From Lithodes maja (lineage: Eukaryota; Arthropoda; Malacostraca; Decapoda; Lithodidae), in contig JBAKBP010007596.1 of NCBI GenBank assembly GCA_037953745.1, positions 34,365-98,364 on the forward strand: DNA of 64,000 bases, given 5' to 3'. The stretch's first letter is position 1; every line of letters begins with the position of its first letter. Of the stretch, positions 1-10,530 are shown piece by piece. The notes beneath the pieces were generated by a model. It saw nothing but the letters and a program-made list of their open reading frames with translations, ran no database searches and was not told where the DNA came from. The position numbers and the translations under genes are program-made.

Positions 1-283
1 TCGGCTTCGGCCAACACTATTCTTTAGTGTTGTAGTACTTTCTTCTTTGTTTGATTGTTGACCAGACTAGATAACTCCCGTCTTGTTATTAGTCTGTTGT
101 GTGAAACGCTAGTACCGAGTTCTTGTATACCCCGTTATAGCAGATAGAACTCTGGAGGGTAGTGGCGTTTTTTGTTCGGCTGGCAGTACTCTGGGGTTGG
201 GATCGTGTGTTTCCGTTGTGGCAGCGAGCCATACTCGAGTCCTGTGTAAGAGCCCTAGTGTACCCGAGTGCCCGGTCGTAACA
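1..283 (+). repeat. 5' LTR of A1, 3'-terminal part only
   Basis: These 283 bases match 7654-7936 of the 3' LTR with no difference that I can see by eye. They end in gtaaca, the LTR terminus. The rest of the LTR lies before the window start. Confidence 0.93.
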
Positions 284-285
284 AA

Positions 286-301
286 TGGCGACCTTGCTTA
301 G
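286..301 (+). promoter_or_regulatory. Primer-binding site of A1
   Basis: Two bases after the LTR end, the sequence TGGCGACCTTGCTTAG begins with TGG, as expected for pairing to a tRNA 3' CCA end. The first eight bases resemble the tRNA-Arg-type site of the insect 412/mdg1 elements, but I cannot confirm the tRNA. The same first 12 bases occur next to the 5' LTRs of A2 and of element B. Confidence 0.75.
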
Positions 302-496
302 GATTTTGTGAACAGTATAATTTTTTGCAGAGTTGTACAACATTTGTTTGTTCGTACTTTAGCGTACATATTGAAGAATATTTTTTTTTGTAAGGCAATT
401 AGGAGAGCATTTAAGAGACTCCAGTTAATTTAGTAATTAGTGCTTACATAAGGGAGTTTAACACTTTTGTCTCGAGAATTTTTTGTGAACTTCAGT

Positions 497-3403
497 ATGT
501 CGTGCCCTAGTACTGACGAGGAGCGAGAGATGCCATTTGAGGAGGTGCCATTAGTAACTAGTGAGGAGGATGCTAGACTTTTTGTGAGTAAGCGGTGCCA
601 CGTGACGGAGGGGAGGCTGACTGGGGTGGATATTTATGGCTTGCACCTGATAGCCAAGGTTTTGGGCAGATCCAATGTAGTAGGGATGTCCAAGGGGGAG
701 CTGATTTCCTGGGTGTTGCGTGGGCGACATGGGGTTTCGGAGGAGAGGGCGTTTGGGGGGGTTCCTCCCCAGATCCCCTCTCACTCGACTCCCACAGTGC
801 CGTCCACTCAGTTGCCGGAGGTTAGCACTCTCCCACAGAGGGATGAGAATTGGAAGATTGGAGTGCCCTCGGGCGGTGCGTATGGTGGTTCCCCAGTTCT
901 TGCCCCCCCTCCTTCAGTAGTGGCAGCTCCCTCTTCCTGCCTGTCTCCAGATATGATATTTAAACTTGAGCTTGCTAAAATTGAGGCTAGGAGGCAGGAG
1001 AATGAGACTAGGAGGCAGGAGAATGAGACTAGGAGGCAGGAGAATGAGACTAGGAGGCACGAGGCTGAGCTTAGGTACGACTCAGAGAAGTATTGTGCTC
1101 AAATAGATTTAGATAAGACTCGTGCAGAGTCGACAGGGATTCGGATGGGCCGTGAGGGCCAAGTAAGAGAGCAGTCCTTGTCCCACTTAGTCAAATTGGT
1201 GCCGGCATTTAGTGAAACTGAAGTCACAGAATTTTTTAATCGTTTTGAGAAGAAGTGTAGGGAGCATAATTGGCCTGAAGAGAAGTGGGCAGCTCTAGTC
1301 TCCTCAAGACTTACGGGTAAGGGTCTGAAGGCTTATGATGCACTACCTTTAGAGTCTTGCATTGACTACCCAGAATTGAAGAGAGCTGTCCTACGGGCAT
1401 ACGAGTTGCAACCAGAAACATATCGATTGAAGTTTCGGGGTGTTACAAAGACTAGGGAGGCGACCTTTCTTGAACATGCCCGGGACTTAAAAGATGCACT
1501 TACAAACTGGACACGTTCTGAGAAAGCTGAGACGGCCGAACAGTTGACTGAGCTGTTTCTGCTCGAGCAGTTTTATAAGTGTACAGGTGCAGAAATGACT
1601 TTAACTATTAAAGAAAAGAATCCAAAAACTCTACAGGAGGCAGCTGAGATGGCTGACCTCCGGCTATCATTAATTCGTGGGTGCGGGTCTGCCCAGCGTA
1701 GTGAGGCAGGTAACAAGGGGCGTGACGCCCCACCCCCCCGAGTTAGTAATATATCTTATGCAAACAAGTACAAGAGTTACGATACCAAGACTGACCACAA
1801 GACTAGCACCGTCCCATTTAAGAAGGGGCCGGGCCCTTCCCAGTACCAAGGGAAGCCCAAAGGGGAGTTAGAGTGTTATCAATGTCATAAAAAGGGGCAC
1901 TTTGCAAGAGTCTGTCCTAGCAAACCACCTACAGCAGCTGTGTCTTTGGCCTGCAACATTGGTGTGTCTCTGAAGTCTTCTGAGTTTGCCCGGGGCAGTT
2001 CGTCAGAGGCTGAGGCACAGCCAGTGCAGAAGCACCTGGGAGGCTCGAACCCTGCTCAGGATGTTTTTTGCGACCATAGAGGACGGGGTTGCGTGATGTG
2101 GGCGGGGCGCAAGCATGGAGTAGAGGTCTTGCGTGATACAGGTGCTTCCCAGACTTTGATGAAAAACTTGACTGGCTACCCTATAAATGCGGCTCGGGTG
2201 GTAGTGGTGCAGGGTATTAATGCAACTCGGTCATACCCGCTGGTGCGGTTGGAGTTGGAGGTGGATGGTGTGGCACGTGAATTGGATGTTGGGATTGTGG
2301 AGAAACTGCCAGTGGAGGGCGTCGACCTTCTTCTCGGCAACGACTTTGCAATGCCCGCTTCTGAGGTTCTACCCTTAGTCGTTGCCGAGAGGCCGGCCGA
2401 CGTGAGTAGGGAAGAGCGAGAGTGGGTCGAGCGGTGCCAGGCACAACCCATGGCGTGTGCTGTCACCCGAGCTCGGGCAGCTAAAGTGTCACAGCCTAGT
2501 CCTCCGTCTTCAGACCAGCAGAGGAACGATCAACAGGAGGAGGCTAAAGCTGGAGTTGGTTTTAAGAGTTTTGACTCGGCGGCTCTCCTGGGTGATTCAG
2601 TATTAGCACCATTACTTAGTTCTGGAGTAGCCCCTGGGCCTGTCATCGAGAGTGACGAGGCTGGGCATGACGAGTCTCCACGACAGCAACGTTATGAACA
2701 TCGAGAGAGACAGAGGGAGCAGCCCAGTATCGGGGAGGGTCATGCATTGCTCCGGGAGCAGTTAGATCGCTTGGCACCCTCAGATATACGTCGGTTGCAG
2801 CTGGAGGACCCTGAGCTCCAAACGTGTGCTAATGGAGCTGTGGAGCTCGACGAGGACGGTGATGCACAGCCGGGAGATTTTTTTTATTTAGATGGCATCC
2901 TCTATCGGCGTTTTCAAGACCCTAACCGTAGCTGGAAAAAGGGGTCCGGAGTAGTGGACCAGTTGGTGGTGCCGCGGCAGTGCAGGGATAGCCTACTGAG
3001 TTTGGCGCATGACACACCGCTGGCAGGACATTTGGGGGTAAGAAAAACGGTGGCGGCTTTGGGGAAGTTGTTTTGGTGGCCGGGGATGAAGTCTCATGTG
3101 CAGTCATGGATAAACTCATGTGATATTTGTCAACGGGTCGGGAAACCAAACCAAGTTATTCCTAAAGCTCCGTTGCACCCTATTCCTGTAATTGGGCCAC
3201 CTTTTAGTAAGATTGTTGTTGACATGGTTGGTCCACTCCCTCCCACAAAGGCTGGTAATAAATTTTTGTTAACCATCATGGATGTTGCCACTAGATACCC
3301 CGATGCATACCCCATGAAAAACGGCATGGCTAAGACGGTAGTCAGTAACTTGTTGTGGTACTTTTCAAGGTACGGGTACCCGGAGGAGATTCAGTCTGAC
3401 TAG
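497..3403 (+). pseudogene. gag-pol: Gag, protease and integrase N-terminal half of A1, ending at a premature TAG
   Basis: The frame is open from 452, but the first ATG is at 497, which I take as the start; the longer frame from 467 begins with TTG. Numbering residues from 467: a heptad-like RRQENET repeat (about 175-200), a capsid and SCAN-like region (about 245-420), a CCHC zinc knuckle with C-x2-C-x4-H-x4-C (about 470), an aspartic protease DTGA motif (about 557), an HHCC integrase finger (about 845-890), then the integrase core with Asp in VVDMVGP and a second Asp in QSD. The codon straight after that second Asp is TAG (3401-3403); A2 and element B have a glutamine codon there. The frame resumes unchanged downstream, so this is a point nonsense change. 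Without readthrough no RT would be made. Confidence 0.9.
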
Positions 3404-3439
3404 GGGTCCAATTTCACCTCCAATCTCTTTAAGCAAACA

Positions 3440-5584
3440 ATGCAACAGCATGGGATACGGGCGGTGGTATCGTCAGCGTATCACCCTGAGAGCCAAGGGG
3501 TGCTTGAGCGGTGGCATGCCACCCTTAAAAGCATGCTCAGGTGTTATTGTGCTGACAACGGAAGAGATTGGGATCTTGGATTGCCGTATGTACTGTTTGC
3601 TGCTCGGGAAGTGCCTGGTGAGAGCCTGGGATTTAGTCCAAACGAGCTGATTTTTGGACACCGCGTCAGGGGCCCCCTTAATATGCTGCGGGAAATTTGG
3701 GAAGGAACTGTGCAGCCTTGTTCCTTGTTAAAGTATGTGTTTGAAAGCCGTGAGCGCATGCTTAAGAGTCTGGAGATGGCTGGTCGGAATTTAACAGGAT
3801 CACAAGCTTTAATGAAGGACAGGTATGATCGCAAAGTGAAGCTCCGGAAGTTCATTGTAGGACAAGAGGTATTAATTTTGTTGCCTTTGGTTGGTAACCC
3901 CTTGTCTGCGAAGTATACTGGACCCTATAAAATTGTGGAGAAAATTTCGGACCTAGATTACCTTGTTGCCACTCCAGACCGGAGGAAAAAGAACCAGTTA
4001 TGTCACGTGAACCTGATAAAAGAGTATGTGAGGCGCCCCTCTGAGCCTCTCACTGTCCCTGTGTTGGCTTGTTGCGGCCGTGGTGGAGAAGGAGAGGGGG
4101 ACAGTCAAGCTTCAGAGGAGGATAGCTGGGATCACCATGTTTCAGCGGATCAGTGGGCGGGGAACTCGAGCCTAAGGGCTGACGAGGCTATAGCTCATTT
4201 GCCTGAGCCGCAGTTTGAAGCTATCCGTCAGTTGCTCGGTTCATACCCCACTGTATTTGCTGAACACCCAGGCCTCACTACTCAGGCTATGCATGATGTT
4301 GACGTGGGGGACCATCTACCCTTTAAGTCAATCCCGTACCGTGTGCCCCCCATAAAACTACCCGCTCTGAGGGATGAGTTGGAGTATATGCTCGGTAGAG
4401 GGTTGATAGAGAAAGGCACCGTTAAATGGACTTCCCCCGTAACACTGCAGCCTAAGCCAGATGGCAAGGTACGCTTCTGTATTGATTTCCGTAGGCTAAA
4501 CGGTTTGACTCCAACTAACCCATATCCTCTTCCTCGGGTTGATGATAGTGTTGATAAAATTGGTAATGCTCGGTTTTTGTCTAAAGTAGATTTAGTAAAA
4601 GGTTACTGGCAAGTACCTTTGTCCGAGCGTGCTAAAGAGGTATGTGGTTTTGTGGTGGACGGGAGTACTTACCGGTGTAATGTTATGCCCTACGGACTTA
4701 AGAATGCACCAGCAACGTTTCAGAACCTGATGAATGAAATTGTCAAGGACATTCCAAATTGCACCGTATACTTGGACGATGTAATCATTTATGATGACGA
4801 CTTTGAGAGCCATTGTGAGCACCTGGAGACCTTGTTCCGGAAACTTAGTGAAGCAGGTCTGGTAGTAAATTTGGCAAAGTGTGACTTCGTAAAAGCCACT
4901 GTGCAGTACCTTGGGTTTGTAGTGGGAAGGGGACAGGTGTGCCCTCCTCAGAACAAGGTACAGGCTATCAATAAATTTCCGCACCCAACCACCAAGAAGC
5001 AGATTATGAGATTCTTGGGTATGATAGGCTACTACAGACGCTTTATAAAAGGTTACTCCACGGTGTTGGCACCTCTCACAGATTTGTTATCTAAAGACAA
5101 AAAGTTTTTGTGGGCGCCTGAGTGTGAAAAGGCTTTTAATTTGGTGAAGCATTTGCTGTGTACTCACCCGATACTCAGGGCCCCAGACTTTAACAGGCCT
5201 TTTCAGCTGGCAACAGATGCTAGTGGTGTAGGGGCTGGTGCCGTCTTGCTACAGACAGACAATGAAGGTGTGGAACACCCAGTAAGTTTCTTTTCTAAGA
5301 AGTTCAATGCTGCACAAAAGAACTATTCTACAATAGAAAAGGAATTACTGGCGATTGTGCTGTCGCTCAGGCACTTCGAGGTGTATGTTCCAGCCTATGG
5401 CCCAGTCGTGGTTATCTACACTGATCATCACCCTTTGAGATTCCTAAATCAATTTCACAATCGCAATATGAGACTGACCAGGTGGTCTTTGATGTTGCAG
5501 GAGTATAACCTGGACATCCGTCATGTTGCGGGATGTGACAATGTGATCGCGGATTGTTTATCGAGGGTAGATGATCAGTCGTAG
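3440..5584 (+). pseudogene. gag-pol: Integrase C-terminal half, reverse transcriptase and RNase H of A1
   Basis: This is in the same frame as the ORF ending at 3403, and the ATG at 3440 is only an internal methionine. It holds the rest of the integrase core, with the catalytic Glu in GVLERWH. It follows the second Asp after 35 residues, giving a DDX35E pattern, in agreement with A2. Then come an integrase C-terminal part (to about residue 220), reverse transcriptase (about 300-480, with YLDDV at about 443) and RNase H (about 585-705, with ATDAS at about 591 and DHHPL). It ends with TAG at 5582-5584. The integrase-before-RT order is direct observation. It is unlikely to be translated on its own. 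Confidence 0.9.
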
Positions 5585-6082
5585 GCTATCACAGGTGTAT
5601 GATCCCGGAGAGATTGACACACGGGTAGCCTCCTGCTTTAGTTTGAGTAGTATTTTGCGCTTGGTGCTTGTTGGCTCGCGGTTGTAGCCCAGCGTATTGG
5701 GTCGTAAAGCAGGAGTTGAGCGTTTGGTATAGAAGAAAAAATAGGCTGCCCTTATAGTGCAGCCGGAAAAAACATATTAAAATATAAAAATCATAAAAAA
5801 AAACTCTTTCTTTTGTTATAGATAATTGTATAAGTTTGTCATAGCCTATAGAGTTTGAGTAGTCCACGAACTATCAAACGGCTGAGCTGCTGTAAGCTCG
5901 CTCTGGGAGCATGATATTATGTCTTTTGCTATTATTGGGAGGAGTTATGAAATGTGAATTTTTTTTTATAAGATGTGTTTTAGTGATAAACTCAGCGTTG
6001 TTTTAGTGCCATGCGGTCGCTGGGTGTGAGGGGTTTGATGAGGTTCTGCGTGTCAGATTTTAGCTCAGGGTTGAGCAAGTAA
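5585..6082 (+). other. 3' untranslated leader of A1, no env
   Basis: About 500 bases lie between the pol stop and the purine tract. I see no ORF with recognisable motifs and no envelope-like gene. It is A/T-rich with A and T runs. The matching stretch in A2 (about 38406-38891) is similar but carries small deletions. Confidence 0.6.
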
Positions 6083-6096
6083 AATCTTGGGGGAGG
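6083..6096 (+). promoter_or_regulatory. Polypurine tract of A1
   Basis: The bases aatcttgggggagg lie directly before the LTR start TGTGACGC. The same tract adjoins the 3' LTR of A2, and a variant adjoins that of element B. It is the expected plus-strand priming site. Confidence 0.8.
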
Positions 6097-7936
6097 TGTG
6101 ACGCATGCCGAGTATGAGCATGCTGTACAGAACGCTCAGTCAGACCCCACTCTCGCTAGGATCGTCAGGGCAGGAACTTTGGCTGTAGTCCGTGTAGAGT
6201 TTCCTAACTCAGTTTATGTGAGCCGTTGTACTATAAGTATTATAATTATGTATTTTGTTTTCTTCTAAGTCAACGAGTTCTATTTTATATCATTAGATAT
6301 AAGTATTGTGTGTGGGACTTATATATAATGATGAGAAGAGAGAGAGTTATGTAACGACGGCCAGTGAGCGCGCCACGAGGTAGGTAGGCCTCCCTCCCTC
6401 CTCCCTCCTCCCTCCTCAAGCGCGTGGGAAATCCTTTGTCGATCCCAGATTGAGAGAGAATATGACGTAATGACTGTCAGTGGGCGGTCCTTAGTAGTTT
6501 GCGATATGCCGCTAGAGGGCCGAGTATAAAAAGGAGAGGTCCTCGCCACAATTCTTTAGAACTCATCAGGCAGAGCGACTTCTCATATCCCTTGCAACTA
6601 TCCATATTCTTCCGACTGATGTGAACTTTCTCTACTCTCTGAACAGCCTATCTTCTTCTCTTCTCGTCCCTTTTTAACCCATGATCCCTTTGGTGCAGAT
6701 TTAGTCAGCCAAAGTATTATCGCTTGAGTTCTCACGAGATATATGCCTGTTAGATAGCCTATTTTGGAAGGGATAACTAGAATAGGATTGATTGATGTTT
6801 GTTGCACTCGTATATGCATTTCCCTGTGTACGATTATCCATGTTCCTGTTTTCTGCTGGTTTAGGTAATGCTAGACTGGGATAGGGTTTCGGGAGTTGTG
6901 ATTTCCTATGAGTACTAGGTTTTGGTTGAACCGGTACAATTGCAACGGAGACGTGGGAAGCCTAGGTGGTCTTTCTGACTGTGTACCTTGAGAGTTTAGC
7001 ACTGTGTTGCGAGTGAGGGCTTTTGCCTCTGCCACCCAACACTGTGCTATCTCGTTTGCTTGACTTTGAGAGGATCGCCAGGAGAGAACCAGATACTAGT
7101 GATCTGGATCTCTCAAGAGAGCATCCCGTCAATTAACGTAATTTGGCCGCACAGTCTTAAGGACCTCGCTAGGCTACGAGCCGCTTGCTCAGCCATTGTT
7201 TCCTAACCTTAGATATCCCAGCTAGACTTTGCTCGACCAGCAGATACAGCATAGTATTGAAGCTTCTCCTTATGTATGTTATTGTTTATGCACTATTGAT
7301 TTCATGTGTGGCACGCTTAGCTACTTTAGAGATTAGTGGCCCACGAGCACAATCCTAGTAGGCTATTGTCAGTGCATTGTCGGAGTACTTCTTCTTAATG
7401 TTTGCTATTTACTATTGTCTATTCTTATAATTCTTCTTATGTCAACTTAAAGCCTTTAATTGCCAGTGTGTTACTTATTGAATTGCTGTTCAAAATCCGA
7501 TACTTACTTCTTACGAGTATTCGAGAAGCATCTAACTTTATCAGAAGATTCCTTGCTTGATGCTCGAGGACTATTGTTTAACGTAACGTAATAGTGCCGA
7601 TCCGAAGTAGAGGGTGGAGGACTTCTTAAGTTCTTAGTCAAGGGTGGATTACTTCGGCTTCGGCCAACACTATTCTTTAGTGTTGTAGTACTTTCTTCTT
7701 TGTTTGATTGTTGACCAGACTAGATAACTCCCGTCTTGTTATTAGTCTGTTGTGTGAAACGCTAGTACCGAGTTCTTGTATACCCCGTTATAGCAGATAG
7801 AACTCTGGAGGGTAGTGGCGTTTTTTGTTCGGCTGGCAGTACTCTGGGGTTGGGATCGTGTGTTTCCGTTGTGGCAGCGAGCCATACTCGAGTCCTGTGT
7901 AAGAGCCCTAGTGTACCCGAGTGCCCGGTCGTAACA
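6097..7936 (+). repeat. 3' LTR of A1 (1840 bp)
   Basis: It starts TGTGACGC after the purine tract and ends GTAACA, giving the TG...CA ends of an LTR. The boundaries are fixed by 5' LTR 1-283 and by both LTRs of A2. It holds a TATA box at 6525 and a GGGA-rich stretch at about 6388-6416. Short ORFs inside it are not genes. Confidence 0.93.
6525..6570 (+). promoter_or_regulatory. Predicted Pol II core promoter in the family A LTR
   Basis: TATAAAAA at 6525-6532 is followed about 38 bases later by tcatcagg, a plausible arthropod initiator. The TATA is also present in both A2 LTRs (about 37968 and 45612, reverse complement). The start site is inferred. Confidence 0.6.
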
Positions 7937-8189
7937 GCGCAATAACCTGGTTTTTTTGGGATAATTGCCTTCAATTTTTTACTCTTGTAAAATCCGTTTT
8001 CGGGGGCTCTGTAGGACCATTTTTTAAGCTTTTTGAGCGGTTTTTCGTGGTTTTTCCTTCATTCCTATCCCATTCGCTATTGTTTCTAGAATAAAACCAT
8101 TTTTTGAAAACCGACCGGGTTCTGGTGCGCAAACATTACAAAACTAGCCGGGGCTCCACGGGTTAAAGAAGGACTCACCTGAATTTGGT
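7937..8189. other. Unassigned spacer after A1
   Basis: This is T-rich sequence with no ORF or repeat I recognise. It begins with the putative target flank of A1. Confidence 0.4.
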
Positions 8190-8935
8190 TCCAAGTTCCT
8201 TATTATTCCTTATTCGGAAAATTAAACTCTGGACTATATCTTCTATATTTTTCGAGGGGCGGAATTGTAACATACTCTATCTCAAAAGGAAGCTGACACA
8301 TTCAGTTTTCGAATGCACCCATTTAATGCATTCAACCTCACAACATGTCCACAACCGTCTCAACCATAATACCTCTCAGTTCCTTATTCGAAAAAGTTAA
8401 TCAATCGGCTATATTTTCTATACTTTTCGAGGGGCGGAATTGAAACATATCTCAAAAGGAAGCTGACACATTCAGCTTTCGAATGCACCCATTTAATGCA
8501 TTCAAATAACCTCGCAACATGTCCACAACCGTCTCGCAACCATACCTCTCAGTTCCTTCTTCGAAAAAGTCAATCAATCGGCTATATTTTCTATACTTTT
8601 CGAGGGGCGGAATTGAAACATATCTCAAAAGGAAGCCGACACATTCAACTTTTGAATGCACCCATTTAATGCATTCAAATAACCTCACAACATGTCCACA
8701 ACCGTCTCACAACCATAATACCTCTCAGTTCCTTCTTCGAAAAAGTCAATCAATCGGCTATATTTGCTATACTTTTCGAGGGGCGGAGATGAAACATATC
8801 TCAAAGAAAGCCGACACATTCAGCTTTCGAATGCACCCATTTAATGTATTCAAATAACCTCACATGTCCACAACCGTAATACCTCTCAGTTCCTTATTCG
8901 CCAAAGTCAATCAATCGGCTATATTTGCTACTAGG
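8190..8935 (+). repeat. Tandem repeat, ~175-bp unit, just over four copies
   Basis: The marker cctctcagttcc recurs at 8372, 8545, 8721 and 8882 (spacings 173, 176 and 161). Each unit holds a tcgaggggcgga block and a ttcgaatgcacccatttaat block. The first copy, from about 8190, and the last are partial or degenerate. ORFs of about 75-110 aa here are by-products of the repetition. Confidence 0.88.
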
Positions 8936-9202
8936 AGGGGTAGCCTACCCGGCGTTGCCCGGGTTTAAATTTATAGTATACTACCATAATCACTATCATC
9001 AATCACTACTACCACAATCATCACAATACTACTGTAATGCCCTCGAAAATATCCCGCAACCCCAATAATGTACTAACCGAGTTGACGTCAGGTATAGTGT
9101 AAAATAGTCGTTGATGGGAAGTCCAATAAACTCATCACGTGAATCACCACGAGACTATCACCTGGTTCTTACAAATCGGACTAAGGTTACTATACTTTTG
9201 TA
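8936..9202. other. Spacer with a CCCGG...CCGGG hairpin
   Basis: The palindrome-like acccggcgttgcccgggt lies at about 8948-8965. I have the impression that this motif recurs in invertebrate repeat tails, but I cannot name the family. The rest is TCA/CAT-rich with no gene. Confidence 0.4.
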
Positions 9203-9400
9203 CGTCCGTGGTAGTACAGTGGGTTAGCGCGCAGGCCTGGTTGACCTATGATGGTCATGGTCACTAACCAGGGTTCGAACCCCACCCAAGGCATCTCAAA
9301 ACCTGTGGGTTTTTAGGAGGGTTAAACTCGACCCTTCAGAAGTTCGAGCCCTGTGCCAGGCCCCAGGAAAGGTTGACCCTAAGAGGGCCTGGGGAGTTGT
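9203..9400 (+). mobile_element. tRNA-derived SINE-like element
   Basis: The head (9203-9293) resembles a tRNA: an A-box-like ggtagtacagtggg near 9210 and a good B box GGTTCGAACCC at 9272-9282, a Pol III internal promoter. The putative acceptor arms do not pair and the middle is not a clean anticodon arm, so it is a SINE head rather than a working tRNA. A second B-box-like gttcgagccct follows at about 9342, in a tail rich in agg/cct. The 3' limit is uncertain. Confidence 0.55.
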
Positions 9401-9984
9401 CAGGACAGAAAAATTCCCTTCACACCCAGCATTTCATTGGTGGCAGCGGTGGGATACAGGGTGGGGGTTGAGTGTAGATATGGCAGCAGAAGGAGGTTTG
9501 TGGTTATTCTTAAGTGATGGAGGATGCGAGGTGGGGGTCCGGGGGAGCATTTATGATGAGGTGTTTTGCTGTGTAAAATGGTGGGGTTGTTGAGAGTGGA
9601 CGGAGTTGGTGCTGGTTTCTTTTGATTTCGGTGGTTGGGATATGATGAATGGAATGGGCGGTTTGAATGTATGTATTGGGGTGTGGAAATTTGAGATGCA
9701 GGGGAAGGAAAATGTTTAGAGGTTGAGGAGGGGTTGGATGAGGTAGAGAGATGGAAGCGTGTTCTTTTATGTGGGGGAAAATGTGAGGGGGGTGGTGGGG
9801 TGGCGTCGCGGAGTGACGTCATGTACAGTGGTGGAGGAGAGGGAGGAGGAGCTTTATTCTGATTCTTTCTGGGTGGGCGTGAAAAATGTGCAGTTGATTT
9901 CTGAGGGGGGAAATTTTTGATGACAGCTAGGGTGTTGGTCTTGGGTTGGGCCGCTAAAAACTTTCGTATGGTGATTAGATCTTT

Positions 9985-10443
9985 AGGGAAATCAACGGGG
10001 TCATGCACAGTGAAGTGTTGTAGGATGGAAAGGAGTAACACTTGCACGAGGTAGACAAAGAGAATTTGATTTTGTTGCTCCACGGGAACAGCAGGAAATG
10101 CAGCTCTTACTTGCTGGCGAATGGAGGCAATTGTGGCGTCTAAATCGTCTTCGAACTTTATGTCTTTAATTTTTGCAAAGGCGACGAAAATACCTAGTGA
10201 TGGCCTAATGGCATATCGATTACAATGGGTCTAAATTGATCCCAGGTGAGTTCAGGGGTTACCTGTGGGCTGTGGGGCAACGAGGGAAACGGCTTTTCCC
10301 AAGTGCATTAAGAGGACGGCTATTTTTGCACGGTCCGTGTTATACGCCAAATCTAGCACTAGTTTCACAATGTCCATGTATGTTTCTATGTCGTAGGTCT
10401 TCCCATCGTATTTCGGAATGGGAATGTGAAAATAGGCTGCCAT
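9985..10443 (-). pseudogene. Degenerate retrotransposon gag fragment
   Basis: The minus strand from ATG 10443 reads a gag-like stretch with IPKYDGKTYDIETYMD and AKIAVLLMHLGKA (63 codons). It then continues only by changing frame, with KDIKFEDDLDATIASIRQQV and QILFVYLVQ near 10000-10150. It starts about 70 bases after a primer-binding-site-like sequence, as gag should. Several frameshifts and stops make it dead. I could not assign a clade (Gypsy or other). The proline-rich frame running on to 9400 has no recognisable domain. Confidence 0.45.
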
Positions 10444-10514
10444 TTTTCGATGTTACCATGCCTCTACTGCTTCAAAAAGATGCAATGCAATGAAATCTAT
10501 CCGAATCAAGAACC

Positions 10515-10530
10515 ACCGCTGCCGCCAATG
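10515..10530 (-). promoter_or_regulatory. Putative primer-binding site of a minus-strand LTR element
   Basis: The minus strand reads ...CATAACA, then TTGGCGGCAGCGGTGG. That is an LTR-like ACA end followed by a TGG-starting primer site, just upstream of the degenerate gag. A near-identical ttggtggcagcggtgg stands on the opposite strand at about 9437, inside the prolonged gag frame. Confidence 0.45.

Larger units (their letters stand above)
1..7936 (+). mobile_element. Ty3/Gypsy LTR retrotransposon, Gmr1-like, family A copy 1 (A1)
   Basis: The parts, in order, are a partial 5' LTR (1-283), a primer-binding site (from 286), one gag-pol reading frame with a stop inside it (497-5584), a purine tract (6083-6096) and a 3' LTR (6097-7936). 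Integrase motifs come before reverse transcriptase and RNase H, which is the Gmr1-clade order within Ty3/Gypsy. No env-like ORF follows RNase H. The left end lies outside the window, so the target-site duplication cannot be tested; the right flank starts gcgca. A second copy, A2, lies inverted at 36537-46051. Confidence 0.93.

Noticed and set aside
5585..6082. Envelope gene making A1 an errantivirus or endogenous retrovirus
   Set aside because: No ORF of useful size or membrane-protein features lies between RNase H and the purine tract in A1, A2 or B.
1..7936. Ty1/Copia element, because integrase precedes RT
   Set aside because: RT (YLDDV with Gypsy-type flanks), RNase H directly after RT, the HHCC finger and integrase motifs are Gypsy-like; Gmr1-clade Gypsy elements have this order.
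8185..8857. ORFs of 71-112 aa in the tandem repeat
   Set aside because: Produced by the ~175-bp repetition; not conserved between units.
9203..9293. Functional tRNA gene
   Set aside because: The B box is good, but acceptor arms do not pair and no clear anticodon arm is seen.
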